A stretch of DNA of 64,000 nt from assembly GCA_021325275.1 (NCBI GenBank), contig JAJPHL010000017.1, forward strand, positions 60,153 through 124,152. The letters are read 5' to 3'. This DNA comes from Terriglobia bacterium. Its GTDB lineage: Bacteria; Acidobacteriota; Terriglobia; JAJPHL01. Of the stretch, positions 43,672-52,871 are shown piece after piece. A program made the position numbers and the translations under genes. Position 1 is the stretch's first letter; each line of letters begins with the position of its first letter. The notes beneath the pieces are model-generated. The model saw only the letters and a program-made list of their open reading frames with translations. It searched no databases and was not told where the DNA came from.

Positions 43672-45915
43672 TTAGCGTACCGAATTCAGCGCCGACCCCG
43701 CCCGGAACCACTGAAGCTGGGCGGCGCTGTAAGAATGCTTCAGCGCAATTGTTTCGCGCGTGCCGTCGGAGTGATCGAGCACGCACTCGACCGTTTTTCC
43801 CGGCGCGAGCGCGCCCAGGTTGACCAGCGAGATGCGATCCGCTTCCAGAATGCGTGCGTAGTCCGCGGGATCGGCGAACGTCAACGCCAGGATTCCCTGC
43901 TTCTTCAAGTTCGATTCGTGGATTCGCGCGAAACTCCGTGCGATCACCGCCGCGCCGCCGAGCAATCGCGGAGACAACGCCGCGTGCTCGCGGCTGCTGC
44001 CCTCACCGTAGTTGAAATCGCCCACCACGATCCAGCGCACGCCGCGCGACCAAAAATCGCGCGCCGCCTCCGACACCGTTCGCCCATGCGCGCGCCCCGC
44101 TTCTCCGGTGAACGCGTTGGTGGCGCCCGAAAACATGTTGTCGCTAAATTTGTCGAGATGCCCGCGGAAGCGCAGCCAGTATCCGGCGGGCGAGATCTGG
44201 TCCGTAGTGGTCTTGCCGGCGGTCTTCAGGAGCACCGGAAGATTCCGGAAGTCGCGACCATCCCACGCGGGCCATGGTTGCATCAGTTGCAATCGCGCGC
44301 TGTCGGGATTTACTCGTAATTCCACGCTGCGCCCATTTTCCGGCGGCGGAACATACGCGTTCGCGCCTGACACGAAGTCGCGTTCGGGCACTTCTGGCGC
44401 GGCGGGTGGAGGAGTCAAGCGGAACGGCCGGCCCTCCGCGTCATTTAACGAGTCCGTTAGCGGATTGAACGACAATTTCCCGGCCAGCGCCCACGCCGTG
44501 ACAATCTCCGGGCTGGCGATGAAGTTCATGGTGGCGGCCTCGCCGTCGTTGCGGCGCGGAAAGTTGCGATTGTACGAAGTGACAATCGTGTTCGGGACGC
44601 CTTTCCCTTCCCTGCGCCATTGCCCAATGCATGGACCACACGCATTTGCCAACACCGTCGCGCCGATGGCTTCGAGCGCCTGCATTTGGCCGTCGCGTTC
44701 GATCGTGGCACGAATCTGTTCCGATCCCGGCGTGACCAACAACTCCGAAGCCGTGCGCAAACCATGCGCGCGACCTTGCCCAGCGACAGAGGCCGCACGG
44801 GTCATGTCTTCGTACGACGAGTTCGTGCAGCTCCCGATCAACGCCGTTGAGATTCGGTCGCAAAATCCGTTGGCCGCATTGCGCACTTCCGCGGCGAGCG
44901 CGGAAATCGGACGGGCGCGATCGGGCGTGTGCGGTCCCGAGACGTGCGGCTCAAGGGTCGACAGATCCAGCCGAAGGACGCGATCGTAATGGCGCTCCGG
45001 TTCCGCCTCTACTTCCGGATCGGGCGCGAGTAAGGCGCGATTTACCTCGATGTGCCGAACTAATGCGCCGCGACCGGTCGCGCGCAAGTACGTCGTCATG
45101 CGATCGTCCGCCGGAAACATCGACGTGGTGGCGCCCAATTCCGCGCCCATGTTGGTGATCGTCGCTTTGCCCGTGGCGCTGAGCATTCTGGCGCCCGGGC
45201 CAATGTACTCGACGATCGCGTTGGTTCCGCCGCTCACCGTTAGCTGTCCCGCCACCCAAAGGATTACGTCCTTCGGCGCCGCCCAGCCGCTGAGTTGCCC
45301 GGTGAGGTACACGGCGATTCGCCGCGGATAAAGCACTTCCCACGGTAAACCGGCGATCACTTCCACGGCGTCCGCGCCGCCCACTCCCACGGCGCACGCG
45401 CCTAAGCCGCCGGCGTTCGGCGTATGCGAATCCGTACCGATGATCAGTTCGCCGGGAAACGCGTAGTTCTCGAACACCACTTGATGAATGATGCCCGCGC
45501 CGGGACCCCAAAATCCCGCGCCGTAACGCGCTGCCGCCGACCGCAGGAAATCGTACACCTCTTGATTCTCAGCCAGCGAATCGCGCAAGTCCGCGTTGGC
45601 GCCCACGCGCGCTTGAATCAAATGATCGCAGTGGATCGTCGTGGGCACGGCCACGGAGTCGCGGCACGTTTGCATGAATTGCAGCATCGCCGTCTGCCCG
45701 AGGACATCCTGGAAAACCACGCGATCGGGGCGCAGGAACAAATAGCTTTCGCCCGGTACGAGGTCCTGACGCCCGGGATCGTCGAGGTGACCGAACAACA
45801 GTTTCTCCGATAGTGTCAGGGGCCGCTGCAGACGGCGGCGGATCGTTTCCAGGTTGCGGGCCAGGCGTTCATAAACGGCGGCGGCCATTTCGGGCGTTGA
45901 TTCAATCGTAGGCAT
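43672..45915 (-). CDS. Aconitate hydratase (mitochondrial-type)
   Basis: The 747-residue aconitase has the [4Fe-4S] ligand cysteines in LIGSCTNSSYEDMT and ANACGPCIGQW. Substrate-binding motifs include HCDHLIQARVGA, GTDSHTPNAGG and, in the swivel domain, NYGEGSSREHAAL. It isomerises citrate and isocitrate in the TCA cycle. The start MPTIESTPEM is used. An upstream TTG in the same frame seems less likely. A LysR gene is divergent, 72 bp away, which suggests specific regulation. Confidence 0.93.
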   Translation of the reverse strand: MPTIESTPEMAAAVYERLARNLETIRRRLQRPLTLSEKLLFGHLDDPGRQDLVPGESYLFLRPDRVVFQDVLGQTAMLQFMQTCRDSVAVPTTIHCDHLIQARVGANADLRDSLAENQEVYDFLRSAAARYGAGFWGPGAGIIHQVVFENYAFPGELIIGTDSHTPNAGGLGACAVGVGGADAVEVIAGLPWEVLYPRRIAVYLTGQLSGWAAPKDVILWVAGQLTVSGGTNAIVEYIGPGARMLSATGKATITNMGAELGATTSMFPADDRMTTYLRATGRGALVRHIEVNRALLAPDPEVEAEPERHYDRVLRLDLSTLEPHVSGPHTPDRARPISALAAEVRNAANGFCDRISTALIGSCTNSSYEDMTRAASVAGQGRAHGLRTASELLVTPGSEQIRATIERDGQMQALEAIGATVLANACGPCIGQWRREGKGVPNTIVTSYNRNFPRRNDGEAATMNFIASPEIVTAWALAGKLSFNPLTDSLNDAEGRPFRLTPPPAAPEVPERDFVSGANAYVPPPENGRSVELRVNPDSARLQLMQPWPAWDGRDFRNLPVLLKTAGKTTTDQISPAGYWLRFRGHLDKFSDNMFSGATNAFTGEAGRAHGRTVSEAARDFWSRGVRWIVVGDFNYGEGSSREHAALSPRLLGGAAVIARSFARIHESNLKKQGILALTFADPADYARILEADRISLVNLGALAPGKTVECVLDHSDGTRETIALKHSYSAAQLQWFRAGSALNSVR

Positions 45916-45987
45916 ACCAACAGCATCGGCTCTAACGATTCTGTAGTCCAACGAATTGGTTGCATATAATATAGTAGTGATCAGAAT
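45916..45987. promoter_or_regulatory. Divergent aconitase/LysR control region
   Basis: The 72-bp AT-rich spacer contains TATAAT (45965-45970) for the LysR gene and a short palindrome CCAACGAATTGG (45948-45959) that could be part of a LysR binding site. Confidence 0.45.
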
Positions 45988-46845
45988 ATGTTAGAAGGCA
46001 TCGACGCCCTCACAGCCCTCGAACGCTTCGGGACCGTCAGCGAGGCCGCGGCGCGCTTGCGCCTGACGCAATCCGCCGTCAGCAAGAGGATCCAAGCGCT
46101 TCAGCAAACCCTGGGACTCCGCCTGATCGAACCGGACGGCCGCCGGGTTCGGCTTACGCCGGCCGGATCGCAATTCCTCGAGCGGGCACGTCCACTGGCC
46201 GGCGAATTGCGGGCCCTCACCGAGCGGCACACCCATGACGCCACCGCCAGTTTCTCGCTGGCACTGGCCGATTCCATCGCGGCGTCGTGGGGACCCAGCG
46301 TCGTTCGCCGCGCGCTCGCCGCCCTCCCGCAAATTTCGGTGGAACTGCACGCGCATCGCAGCATCTTGCTGATCGAAAACGTGCGCCTGGGCCGGTATCA
46401 CATCGGCCTGTGCACGGACTCGGTACCCGCGCGCGACCTGATCCATCACCCATTGGTCGAAGAACCCATGGTGATCGCGCACGCGGCTCCGGCTCACCGC
46501 AAAGATTTTCCGTTGATCACAATCGAACCCGGCTCCGCGACTTGGCGCGCCATCGAGCCCGCGCTGAAGCAGCGTCATCCGGAACTGTTGCGCCGCCCGG
46601 TGATTCCTGTGGAAACCTTCAGCGCGGCGTTACAAATGATGAAAGCCGGGTTCGGCGACGCGCTGGTTCCTCTGGGCTTGGCGATGGAAATGGGATTCGC
46701 CCGGCCGTCGTATACGCGCGTGACCGCGGTGTCGCGCCAGGTCTCGCTGCTCACCCGCAAGACCGTCTGGCATCTGGAAAGCTTCGCCCTGCTCCGCGAC
46801 CGCTTGACGGTCGCGGCGTCCTCTTACTTTCGGCGGCGGCGATAG
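45988..46845 (+). CDS. LysR-family transcriptional regulator
   Basis: The 285-residue regulator has an N-terminal winged helix (LTALERFGTVSEAAARLRLTQ, then SAVSKRIQALQQTLG) and a periplasmic-binding-protein-like effector domain (from about residue 85). It is divergent from the aconitase gene and likely controls it in response to a small carboxylate. The TATAAT promoter lies 17 nt before the ATG. The effector is unknown. Confidence 0.9.
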   Translation: MLEGIDALTALERFGTVSEAAARLRLTQSAVSKRIQALQQTLGLRLIEPDGRRVRLTPAGSQFLERARPLAGELRALTERHTHDATASFSLALADSIAASWGPSVVRRALAALPQISVELHAHRSILLIENVRLGRYHIGLCTDSVPARDLIHHPLVEEPMVIAHAAPAHRKDFPLITIEPGSATWRAIEPALKQRHPELLRRPVIPVETFSAALQMMKAGFGDALVPLGLAMEMGFARPSYTRVTAVSRQVSLLTRKTVWHLESFALLRDRLTVAASSYFRRRR

Positions 46846-46935
46846 TCCTACAATTGCGCTATACTGACCGCAGCACGCCGAGCCAGAGCTTGCCTGGCCC
46901 AGTAAACGACGCATACCTTCGCGGAGGTTTTTGTC

Positions 46936-48927
46936 ATGCTCTCGACGCCGCGTCCGATTGTTCTTCTTGCCGCCGCCACTCTCGCGCTGACTGCCAACGC
47001 CGGTGGTGCGTTCGACCAAAAGCTCCCCGCCGACCGCCAATCGCTCCAAGTGCTGAATCGCCTCACTTTCGGCGCGCGTCCCGGCGACCTGGAAGAAGTC
47101 CGCCGGATCGGCATCGCCAAATGGATCGAGATGCAGTTGCATCCCGCCGACATCGCCGAGAACCCCGCACTGGAAGCCAAGCTGAAGCCGCTCGAGACGC
47201 TGCGCATGACGATGCCCGAGATCGTTGCGAAGTACACGCCGCCCGCGCCCGGCATGATGATGGCGTTTCAAGTGGGACCGTTTCAGATCAACCAACTTTT
47301 GCCGCGCGACGAAGCGCAGAAAGTCCTGAACGGCTCGACCGAAGAACGCGTCGCGGTGCTGAAAACGCTTGATGCCGATAAACGCCGCGAGGTCTTGCGC
47401 GCGCTCACGCCCAACCTGCGTCCGTTTACCGGCGAGTTCAAGCAGGAAGCGGAGGAAGCAGGCAAAGCAATCGATGCGGAGCGGCAAAAGGAAGCTCGCC
47501 GCCGCAATCCGCAACTGCCCGACCTGCTGAATCCCGATCAGGTGCTCATCGCGCGGTCCGGCAATCGCGAACAATTGGCTGGATTGCTGGCCTACCTCGA
47601 GCCGGAAAAGCGCGCCGTGGTGGCAGGACTGCTGCCGCCGCAAAGCTTGGTGCTGCTTCCGGAAGAATTGCGCCGCGCCGGACAATTCCAGCGCGCGCCG
47701 CGCCAAGTGGCCAGCGAAGATCTGAAGGAAGCGAAAGTTTTGCGCGCGATTTACTCCAATCGCCAACTCGAAGAAGTGCTGGTTGATTTTTGGTACAACC
47801 ATTTCAACGTCGACCAAGGAAAAAATCTCCAGCGCGCGCAGAATCTCGAACACCTGCTGATCGGCGCCTACGAGCGCGACGCGATTCGTCCGCATGTCCT
47901 CGGACACTTCAAGGACTTGCTGCTGGCTACGGCGCGCCATCCGGCGATGTTGTATTACCTGGACAACTGGGAATCGATGGCGCCCGATTCCGCGAACGTG
48001 GGACCCTTCGCTCCCGAGCGCGGCAATTTCAACGGCGTGCCGAACAGCATCATTCCCTCGCCGCTGGCGCGCTTGGCGCATGGCCTCAACGAAAACTACG
48101 GCCGCGAGGTCATGGAGTTGCACACGCTCGGTGTAAAGGGCGGCTACACACAGGAGGATGTGATCAACGTGGCGCGATGCTTCACCGGCTGGACCGTGCG
48201 CGACGCGGAAAAGCCGGAATTCGTCTTCGCCCCGTTCATGCACGACTTCGGCGAAAAGACCGTGCTCGGCCACAAGATCGCGGCGGGCGGCGGCGAAGGA
48301 GACGGCTTGGCCGTCATCGAGATCCTGGCGCATCATCCCTCCACGGCGAAATTCATTTCCTATGAACTCGCGCAGCGCTTTGTGGCCGATGACCCACCAC
48401 CCGCGCTTGTGGAGCGCATGTCGCAGACCTTCCTGAAGACCGACGGCGATCTCCGCGCCGTGATGCACACGATGTTCACGTCGCCCGAGTTTCTTTCCGA
48501 AGGCGCGTGGGAATCCAAAGTGAAGTCGCCGTTCGAAATGGTGGTGAGCGCGGTGCGCGCAACGGGCGCCGACGCGAGCGACGCGTTTACGCTGGTGCAA
48601 AAAATCGCCGACTTGGGCCAGCCGCTTTACGCCAAGATCGAGCCCAACGGATATCCGAACACCGGCGCCGCGTGGCTCTCGACAACCGGCGTGATGGGCC
48701 GCATGAACTTTTCGGCGGCGCTCGCGTTCGACATGTTGCCCGGCGTGAAACTCGATTCCGCGCGCCTGGCCGGCAAAAACGGCGAAGCGATCACCCACGA
48801 CTTGCTGGGCCGCGACGCCTCGCCCGAAACGCAGATGGCGCTCGAAAAAGGATTGGCCGGAAAAGAAGCCAATCCGCCGTTCGTGGCGTCGTTGGTGCTT
48901 GGGTCGCCCGATTTTCAGAGGAGATAG
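46936..48927 (+). CDS. DUF1800 family exported protein
   Basis: The 663-residue protein has a signal peptide (to about residue 22) and the DUF1800 pattern: LNRLTFGARPGDLEEV near the start, VDFWYNHFNVDQGKN, NYGREVMELHTLGVKGGYTQ, VARCFTGWTV and PNGYPNTGAAWLS. It always pairs with DUF1501 proteins in Acidobacteria, Planctomycetes and others, and the function is unknown. GGAGG lies just upstream of the ATG. A lysine-rich insert (about 170-200) is specific to this copy. Confidence 0.93.
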   Translation: MLSTPRPIVLLAAATLALTANAGGAFDQKLPADRQSLQVLNRLTFGARPGDLEEVRRIGIAKWIEMQLHPADIAENPALEAKLKPLETLRMTMPEIVAKYTPPAPGMMMAFQVGPFQINQLLPRDEAQKVLNGSTEERVAVLKTLDADKRREVLRALTPNLRPFTGEFKQEAEEAGKAIDAERQKEARRRNPQLPDLLNPDQVLIARSGNREQLAGLLAYLEPEKRAVVAGLLPPQSLVLLPEELRRAGQFQRAPRQVASEDLKEAKVLRAIYSNRQLEEVLVDFWYNHFNVDQGKNLQRAQNLEHLLIGAYERDAIRPHVLGHFKDLLLATARHPAMLYYLDNWESMAPDSANVGPFAPERGNFNGVPNSIIPSPLARLAHGLNENYGREVMELHTLGVKGGYTQEDVINVARCFTGWTVRDAEKPEFVFAPFMHDFGEKTVLGHKIAAGGGEGDGLAVIEILAHHPSTAKFISYELAQRFVADDPPPALVERMSQTFLKTDGDLRAVMHTMFTSPEFLSEGAWESKVKSPFEMVVSAVRATGADASDAFTLVQKIADLGQPLYAKIEPNGYPNTGAAWLSTTGVMGRMNFSAALAFDMLPGVKLDSARLAGKNGEAITHDLLGRDASPETQMALEKGLAGKEANPPFVASLVLGSPDFQRR

Positions 48928-48947
48928 CGCATACACAGGAGGTCCTT

Positions 48948-50195
48948 ATGTTGACGCGACGTCTTTTTCTCCGCAACTCCGGCCTGGTGATGGCGGGTAT
49001 GGGCGCGGCTCCCGCGTGGCTGGCGCGCGCCGCCGCCGTGGAAGGACAGAAACGCAAAATCCTCGTAGCGATTTTCATGCGCGGCGCGGCCGACGGCTTG
49101 AACATCGTGATTCCCTTCTCCGAAAAGCGCTATCACGATCTGCGGCCCTCGTTGGCCATCGCCGCGCCGGCCGGCGTGAATCGCAACAACACCAACGGTC
49201 CATTCAATACGAATGCCATCGATCTCGACGGAAATTTCGCATTGAACAGCGCCATGCAGCCTCTCAAAGACCTTTGGGACAAGCGGCAACTCGCGATCAT
49301 CGAAGCAACCGGATCGCCGGATGCATCGCGATCGCACTTTGACGCGCAGGACTTCATGGAATCGGGCACCACCAGCAAAGCATTGGGCGACGGCTGGCTG
49401 AATCGCGCGCTTCCCGATGCCGCACCCGGCGCCTCGCCCTTGCGCGCGGTCGCGCTCGGCGGTCAAGTGGCGCACACGCTGCGCGGCGATCACGAAGCGA
49501 TCGCGGTCTCCGACTCGCAGCAATTCACGATGGGCAATCACGAAGCCGCCACGATTCTCGAGAGCCTCTATTCCTCCAGCGCCGACCCGCAGTGGGGACG
49601 CACGGGTAAGAGCGCGTTCGAGGTGATGCGCCAGATTCAGGCGATCAACAGCAATCCTTCGTTTCCGGCCAACGGCGCGCAGCCGCTCTATGGTCAAGGC
49701 GGCGAGTTGGGACGCCACTTGCAACAACTGGCGCGCTTGATCAAAGCCGACGTCGGCGTGGAAGCGGCGTTCGCGGAAATCGGCGGATGGGATCATCACG
49801 GCAACGAAAACCCCCAGTTGTTCAACCTGCTGCGCCAGTTTTCCAACGCGCTCGCCGGATTCAGCATAGACATGGGCGATCGCATGGAAGACATCGTGCT
49901 CGTCACGATGTCGGAATTCGGCCGCACGGTGGAAGAAAACGGCAACGCCGGCACCGATCACGGTCACGGCAGCTTCATGATGGCGATGGGCGGTCCGGTG
50001 GCCGGCGGAAAAGTGTACGGCAAGTGGCCGGGACTGGAACGCGAGCAACTTTTTGAAGGACGCGATCTCGCCGTGACCACCGACTATCGCACGGTGCTCG
50101 GCGAAGTGATCGGCGGACACTTGGGTCAAAAGAATTTAGGCGCGGTGTTTCCGGGATTCCAGTACGGCGGGGGCTTGGGATTTTTAAAGGCATGA
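48948..50195 (+). CDS. DUF1501 family exported protein (Tat signal)
   Basis: The 415-residue protein starts with a twin-arginine signal (TRRLFLRNSGLVMAGMGAAP) and has the DUF1501 features: IFMRGAADGLNIVIPF, SHFDAQDFMESG, GGWDHHGNE, MSEFGRTVEENGNAGTDHGH and GGKVYGKWPGL. The fold is related to alkaline-phosphatase/sulfatase-like enzymes. No activity is established. Its ribosome-binding site AGGAGGT follows the DUF1800 stop closely, so the two are co-expressed. Confidence 0.93.
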   Translation: MLTRRLFLRNSGLVMAGMGAAPAWLARAAAVEGQKRKILVAIFMRGAADGLNIVIPFSEKRYHDLRPSLAIAAPAGVNRNNTNGPFNTNAIDLDGNFALNSAMQPLKDLWDKRQLAIIEATGSPDASRSHFDAQDFMESGTTSKALGDGWLNRALPDAAPGASPLRAVALGGQVAHTLRGDHEAIAVSDSQQFTMGNHEAATILESLYSSSADPQWGRTGKSAFEVMRQIQAINSNPSFPANGAQPLYGQGGELGRHLQQLARLIKADVGVEAAFAEIGGWDHHGNENPQLFNLLRQFSNALAGFSIDMGDRMEDIVLVTMSEFGRTVEENGNAGTDHGHGSFMMAMGGPVAGGKVYGKWPGLEREQLFEGRDLAVTTDYRTVLGEVIGGHLGQKNLGAVFPGFQYGGGLGFLKA

Positions 50196-50208
50196 TGCGC
50201 TGGCACAG

Positions 50209-50300
50209 GCGGTTTCACCACAGAGCACACAGAGAACACAGAGCGCACAGAGAAATGCAAAACCACAATTCCCCGGCTTTGTCTTTCTCTGTGACCTCTG
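50209..50300. repeat. CACAGAG-type repeat with inverted copy
   Basis: Iterations of CACAGAG form a left arm (CAGAGCGCACAGAGAAA, 50239-50255) that is mirrored at 50284-50300 (TTTCTCTGTGACCTCTG). A shorter relative lies at 58140-58177. Repeats of this type occur widely in unrelated bacterial genomes. Confidence 0.65.
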
Positions 50301-50546
50301 CTCGCTTGCACAACCGTCCGTGTCAGCGGTTTCCAACGCTCTTTGACAGTAGCACAACGCTCCGTGTCGTTATCGGCTTCGACCCACGAAACGCCAAGGG
50401 CAGTAGCCTCAGCCGACACTCGACAGATCTATTGCCGCATTCCTCCTAGCACCCGGAATGCGGGCGATCCTCACCCGCAGCGGTACGGCGTCGCTACGCA
50501 GGAGGCGTTGATCGAGCAAGAACTCCACGATTCTCCCCAGGGCCTC
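50301..50546. other. Intergenic stretch upstream of the TIR operon
   Basis: No convincing gene is seen. One frame stays open and runs into the interrupted zinc-ribbon-like frame at 50547, but codon quality is poor. The base composition is less GC-rich than that of neighbouring genes. This marks the left edge of the accessory island. Confidence 0.4.
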
Positions 50547-50819
50547 ATGCGCAACAAGAGGTACTCGCGCTTAGAAGGGCACCATCCGTTAATCATCGGC
50601 AGGTCATGCTCCGACTGCCAACTCATATAAGCGATCCGCAGTTGGATTTGTGTCTATTGTGGTAAGGTCGTGGACATCACGAAGTGGCACGCGATGGCAG
50701 TTGGGGCGCACACTGCCGACAAACTGGACCGATGGTTGTACGCTCAAATTGAGGGCATGCCCAGACAGCGAGAGGCCGGGCTCGCCATAGAGACAGAAGG
50801 TGCACATGGCAAAACGTAA
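50547..50819 (+). pseudogene. Possible small zinc-ribbon gene interrupted by an in-frame TAA
   Basis: From the ATG at 50547 the frame reads through IIGRSCSDCQLI and meets TAA at 50628-50630. It then continues AIRSWICVYCGKVVDITKW and ...LDRWLYAQIEG to a stop at 50817-50819, overlapping the TIR start. Two CxxC pairs on either side of the stop (C-x2-C, 13 codon gap, C-x2-C) look like one zinc ribbon, so a single nonsense change may have broken it. The downstream half could also start at a GTG at 50670. Support is limited to the motif and the open frame. Confidence 0.35.
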
Positions 50820-51939
50820 GGCGTCGGAACATCGAGTGGATGCAGTGGACGATGAAGCGATTCCCAAAACACTGCCGCCGGCCCCAACTGGAACGCGAGT
50901 GAACCCCCTCGTGTTTATCAGCCACGATTCGCGCGATGCGGATTTGGCTCAAGCCTTCGATCACCTGCTGACGGATGCAAGCGGCGGAGTGATCCAGACC
51001 TTCAGGTCGTCCGACAAAACTGGAAAGGCCGGGATTGATTACGGCGAAGACTGGTTCTCAAAAATCACAAAGACTCTTGCCGATGCGAGCGACGTTGTTG
51101 CGTTGCTGACTCCGAACAGCGTGGATCGGCCTTGGATTCTTTTCGAGGCAGGATTCGCCGTCGGACAACGTGGCACGAAGGTGTATGGCATTGCCCTTGG
51201 AGTTCCGTTTGCCAAGGCTACAGGTGGTCCATTCGCCCGATTTCAGAACTGCGAGGCCAAGGAGGACACACTGACCACAGTGGTCCTCGAGTTAATCAAG
51301 CGCAATCCGAACGCGCGACCACGAGAGGAAGCTGTGCGCCGCCAGGTCTCCGCATTCCTGGCGGAGATCGAACCGCTCCTGAAGGAGCGCGTTCAATCGG
51401 AGCCAGAGGAAGAGATGGGGGCGACGGCAGCGGCGAAACTATTTGAGGAAGTCAAGGTGATGTTTCGCGATCTCCCAGACCGCGTCGAGCACCTTGTCCG
51501 GAAGCATGGTATTGGACGGCGTCGAAGGCTCCTGCATCCGGGGATGCTCGAAGAAATATTCCACTTGTCGATGATGGAGAGCGAGGGGAATCCAGGAGCA
51601 GCATGGCTCTTCATTGCATCTTCATACCGAGACGACATTCCCTGGCTTTCTGAAATAGCGTTACAGTTTTATCGTGCGTATCAAGCGGGCGATCCGAGTC
51701 AAATCGAGGCGTGCCAACGCAGCATCCGCGATCTTGCGCGTCTCGCACGACACTCCTCCCGAATGTTGGGCATCAGGGGGCCTGAGGACGAGGAAATGCA
51801 CATGTTCGCGCGCCATCTCCCAGAGATGTTGGAACATTTCATGCCGCCCTCCCTGCCAGCCCCAGTGCAGAAGGACCGGAAGCCAAGGCGTGGTAAAGAT
51901 GAGCCGGATTCTGAGCCACCTTCCGAATCGAAAGGCTGA
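50806..51939 (+). CDS. TIR-domain protein, candidate NADase of a defence operon
   Basis: The 377-residue protein carries a TIR domain (about 33-175). Strand A is PLVFISHDSRDADLAQAF, the loop contains SSD, and helix C contains RPWILFEAGFAVG with a candidate catalytic Glu at 114. TIR domains in bacterial defence hydrolyse NAD+ or make cyclic signals when phage infection is detected. The remaining 200 residues are mostly helical (EEMGATAAAKLFEEVKVMF..., LPEMLEHFMPP) and match no domain I recognise. The ATG at 50806 is preferred to an upstream GTG because AGAAGG lies 5 nt before it. It is followed after 11 nt by an AbiTii gene. Confidence 0.82.
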   Translation: MAKRKASEHRVDAVDDEAIPKTLPPAPTGTRVNPLVFISHDSRDADLAQAFDHLLTDASGGVIQTFRSSDKTGKAGIDYGEDWFSKITKTLADASDVVALLTPNSVDRPWILFEAGFAVGQRGTKVYGIALGVPFAKATGGPFARFQNCEAKEDTLTTVVLELIKRNPNARPREEAVRRQVSAFLAEIEPLLKERVQSEPEEEMGATAAAKLFEEVKVMFRDLPDRVEHLVRKHGIGRRRRLLHPGMLEEIFHLSMMESEGNPGAAWLFIASSYRDDIPWLSEIALQFYRAYQAGDPSQIEACQRSIRDLARLARHSSRMLGIRGPEDEEMHMFARHLPEMLEHFMPPSLPAPVQKDRKPRRGKDEPDSEPPSESKG

Positions 51940-51950
51940 CAGTACCGAGA

Positions 51951-52850
51951 ATGGGACTACTTGAAGATATTCAGAACGCAGCGGTAGACGGCAGGAGCGA
52001 TCTCGGCAGTATTCTTCGGAAGTGCAAGTTGCTCGCGTCGCGACTGGGCAGTAAGCCGTTGGAAGACTGGCTCGTCTGGGAGTCGAACGGATATCCTCCA
52101 GAAGTCGACGTGCCCGACTATCGTAAATGGTCTCTTCAAATCCGAGGACACTTCGCAGGACCGTTCGGCTCTCAGGTGAACTACGTGATAGTTCCACCGG
52201 TTTGTCTGCCTGAGAAGACGCGTGAGTGGGTTGAGAACTACGAATGCAGGGAAAGCGTGACCACCCTTGAAGCAGCACTAGCGGAGGTGAAAGGACACAA
52301 CCTTCAGCTATCCCCGCCGAACCTTCAGTTGATAGTGAACAAGCGGATTCTCCCTCAATACGTTTGCATGCAGGCATGGGCCGAATATGGACCGGCCCAC
52401 CTTGTGGAACTCTTGAACACGGTGCGCAACCGCATCCTTGATTTTGCGCTGGCATTGGGCAAGGAACAGCCCACACTACTCGACGCAGAAGACGGGAGTG
52501 TCAAGAAGGGGGCCATCGACGCATCCAAGGTGACCCAGATCTTCAACACTACGATTCACGGCCCAACCCAGTTTGTCGGAAGCGCGTCCACTTCTGCGTT
52601 CACGCTGAACGTTGGCAAGCAGGACATCGCATCACTTCAAGCGTTCCTGAAGGCAAACGGAATTGAAGAGAATGACCGTGCCGATTTGCGCAGTGCCGTT
52701 CAATCGGAACCGACACTCTCGGATGGCCAGTTTGGACCGAAGGTATCCGCGTGGATCACGCGAATGATGCGCAAAGCAGCCGAAGGCGGCCTCGCGGTGG
52801 CCGGAGAACTCTTGGTCAAGGCCGTCATGAACTATTACGGGTTGGGTTAG
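51951..52850 (+). CDS. AbiTii-domain protein
   Basis: This 299-residue protein starts with the AbiTii pattern: LLEDIQNAAVDGRSDLGSIL, RKCKLLASRLGSKPLEDW and ESNGYPPEVDVPDYRKW. It is followed by a linker with IFNTTIHGPTQFVGSAS and a C-terminal helical domain (FGPKVSAWITRMMRKAAEGG, AVMNYYGLG). The AbiTii domain is named for abortive-infection association, but its mechanism is unknown. Third-position GC over the first 60 codons is about 60%, against nearly 80% at the start of the DUF1501 gene, which suggests recent acquisition. It is placed between the TIR gene and a membrane-protein gene. Confidence 0.8.
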   Translation: MGLLEDIQNAAVDGRSDLGSILRKCKLLASRLGSKPLEDWLVWESNGYPPEVDVPDYRKWSLQIRGHFAGPFGSQVNYVIVPPVCLPEKTREWVENYECRESVTTLEAALAEVKGHNLQLSPPNLQLIVNKRILPQYVCMQAWAEYGPAHLVELLNTVRNRILDFALALGKEQPTLLDAEDGSVKKGAIDASKVTQIFNTTIHGPTQFVGSASTSAFTLNVGKQDIASLQAFLKANGIEENDRADLRSAVQSEPTLSDGQFGPKVSAWITRMMRKAAEGGLAVAGELLVKAVMNYYGLG

Positions 52851-52871
52851 AAACAACTGGGAGCAGCGACG

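Noticed and set aside
50126..50419. Minus-strand open frame between DUF1501 and the TIR operon
   Set aside because: It overlaps the conserved end of DUF1501 and the CACAGAG repeat and has no protein-like pattern.
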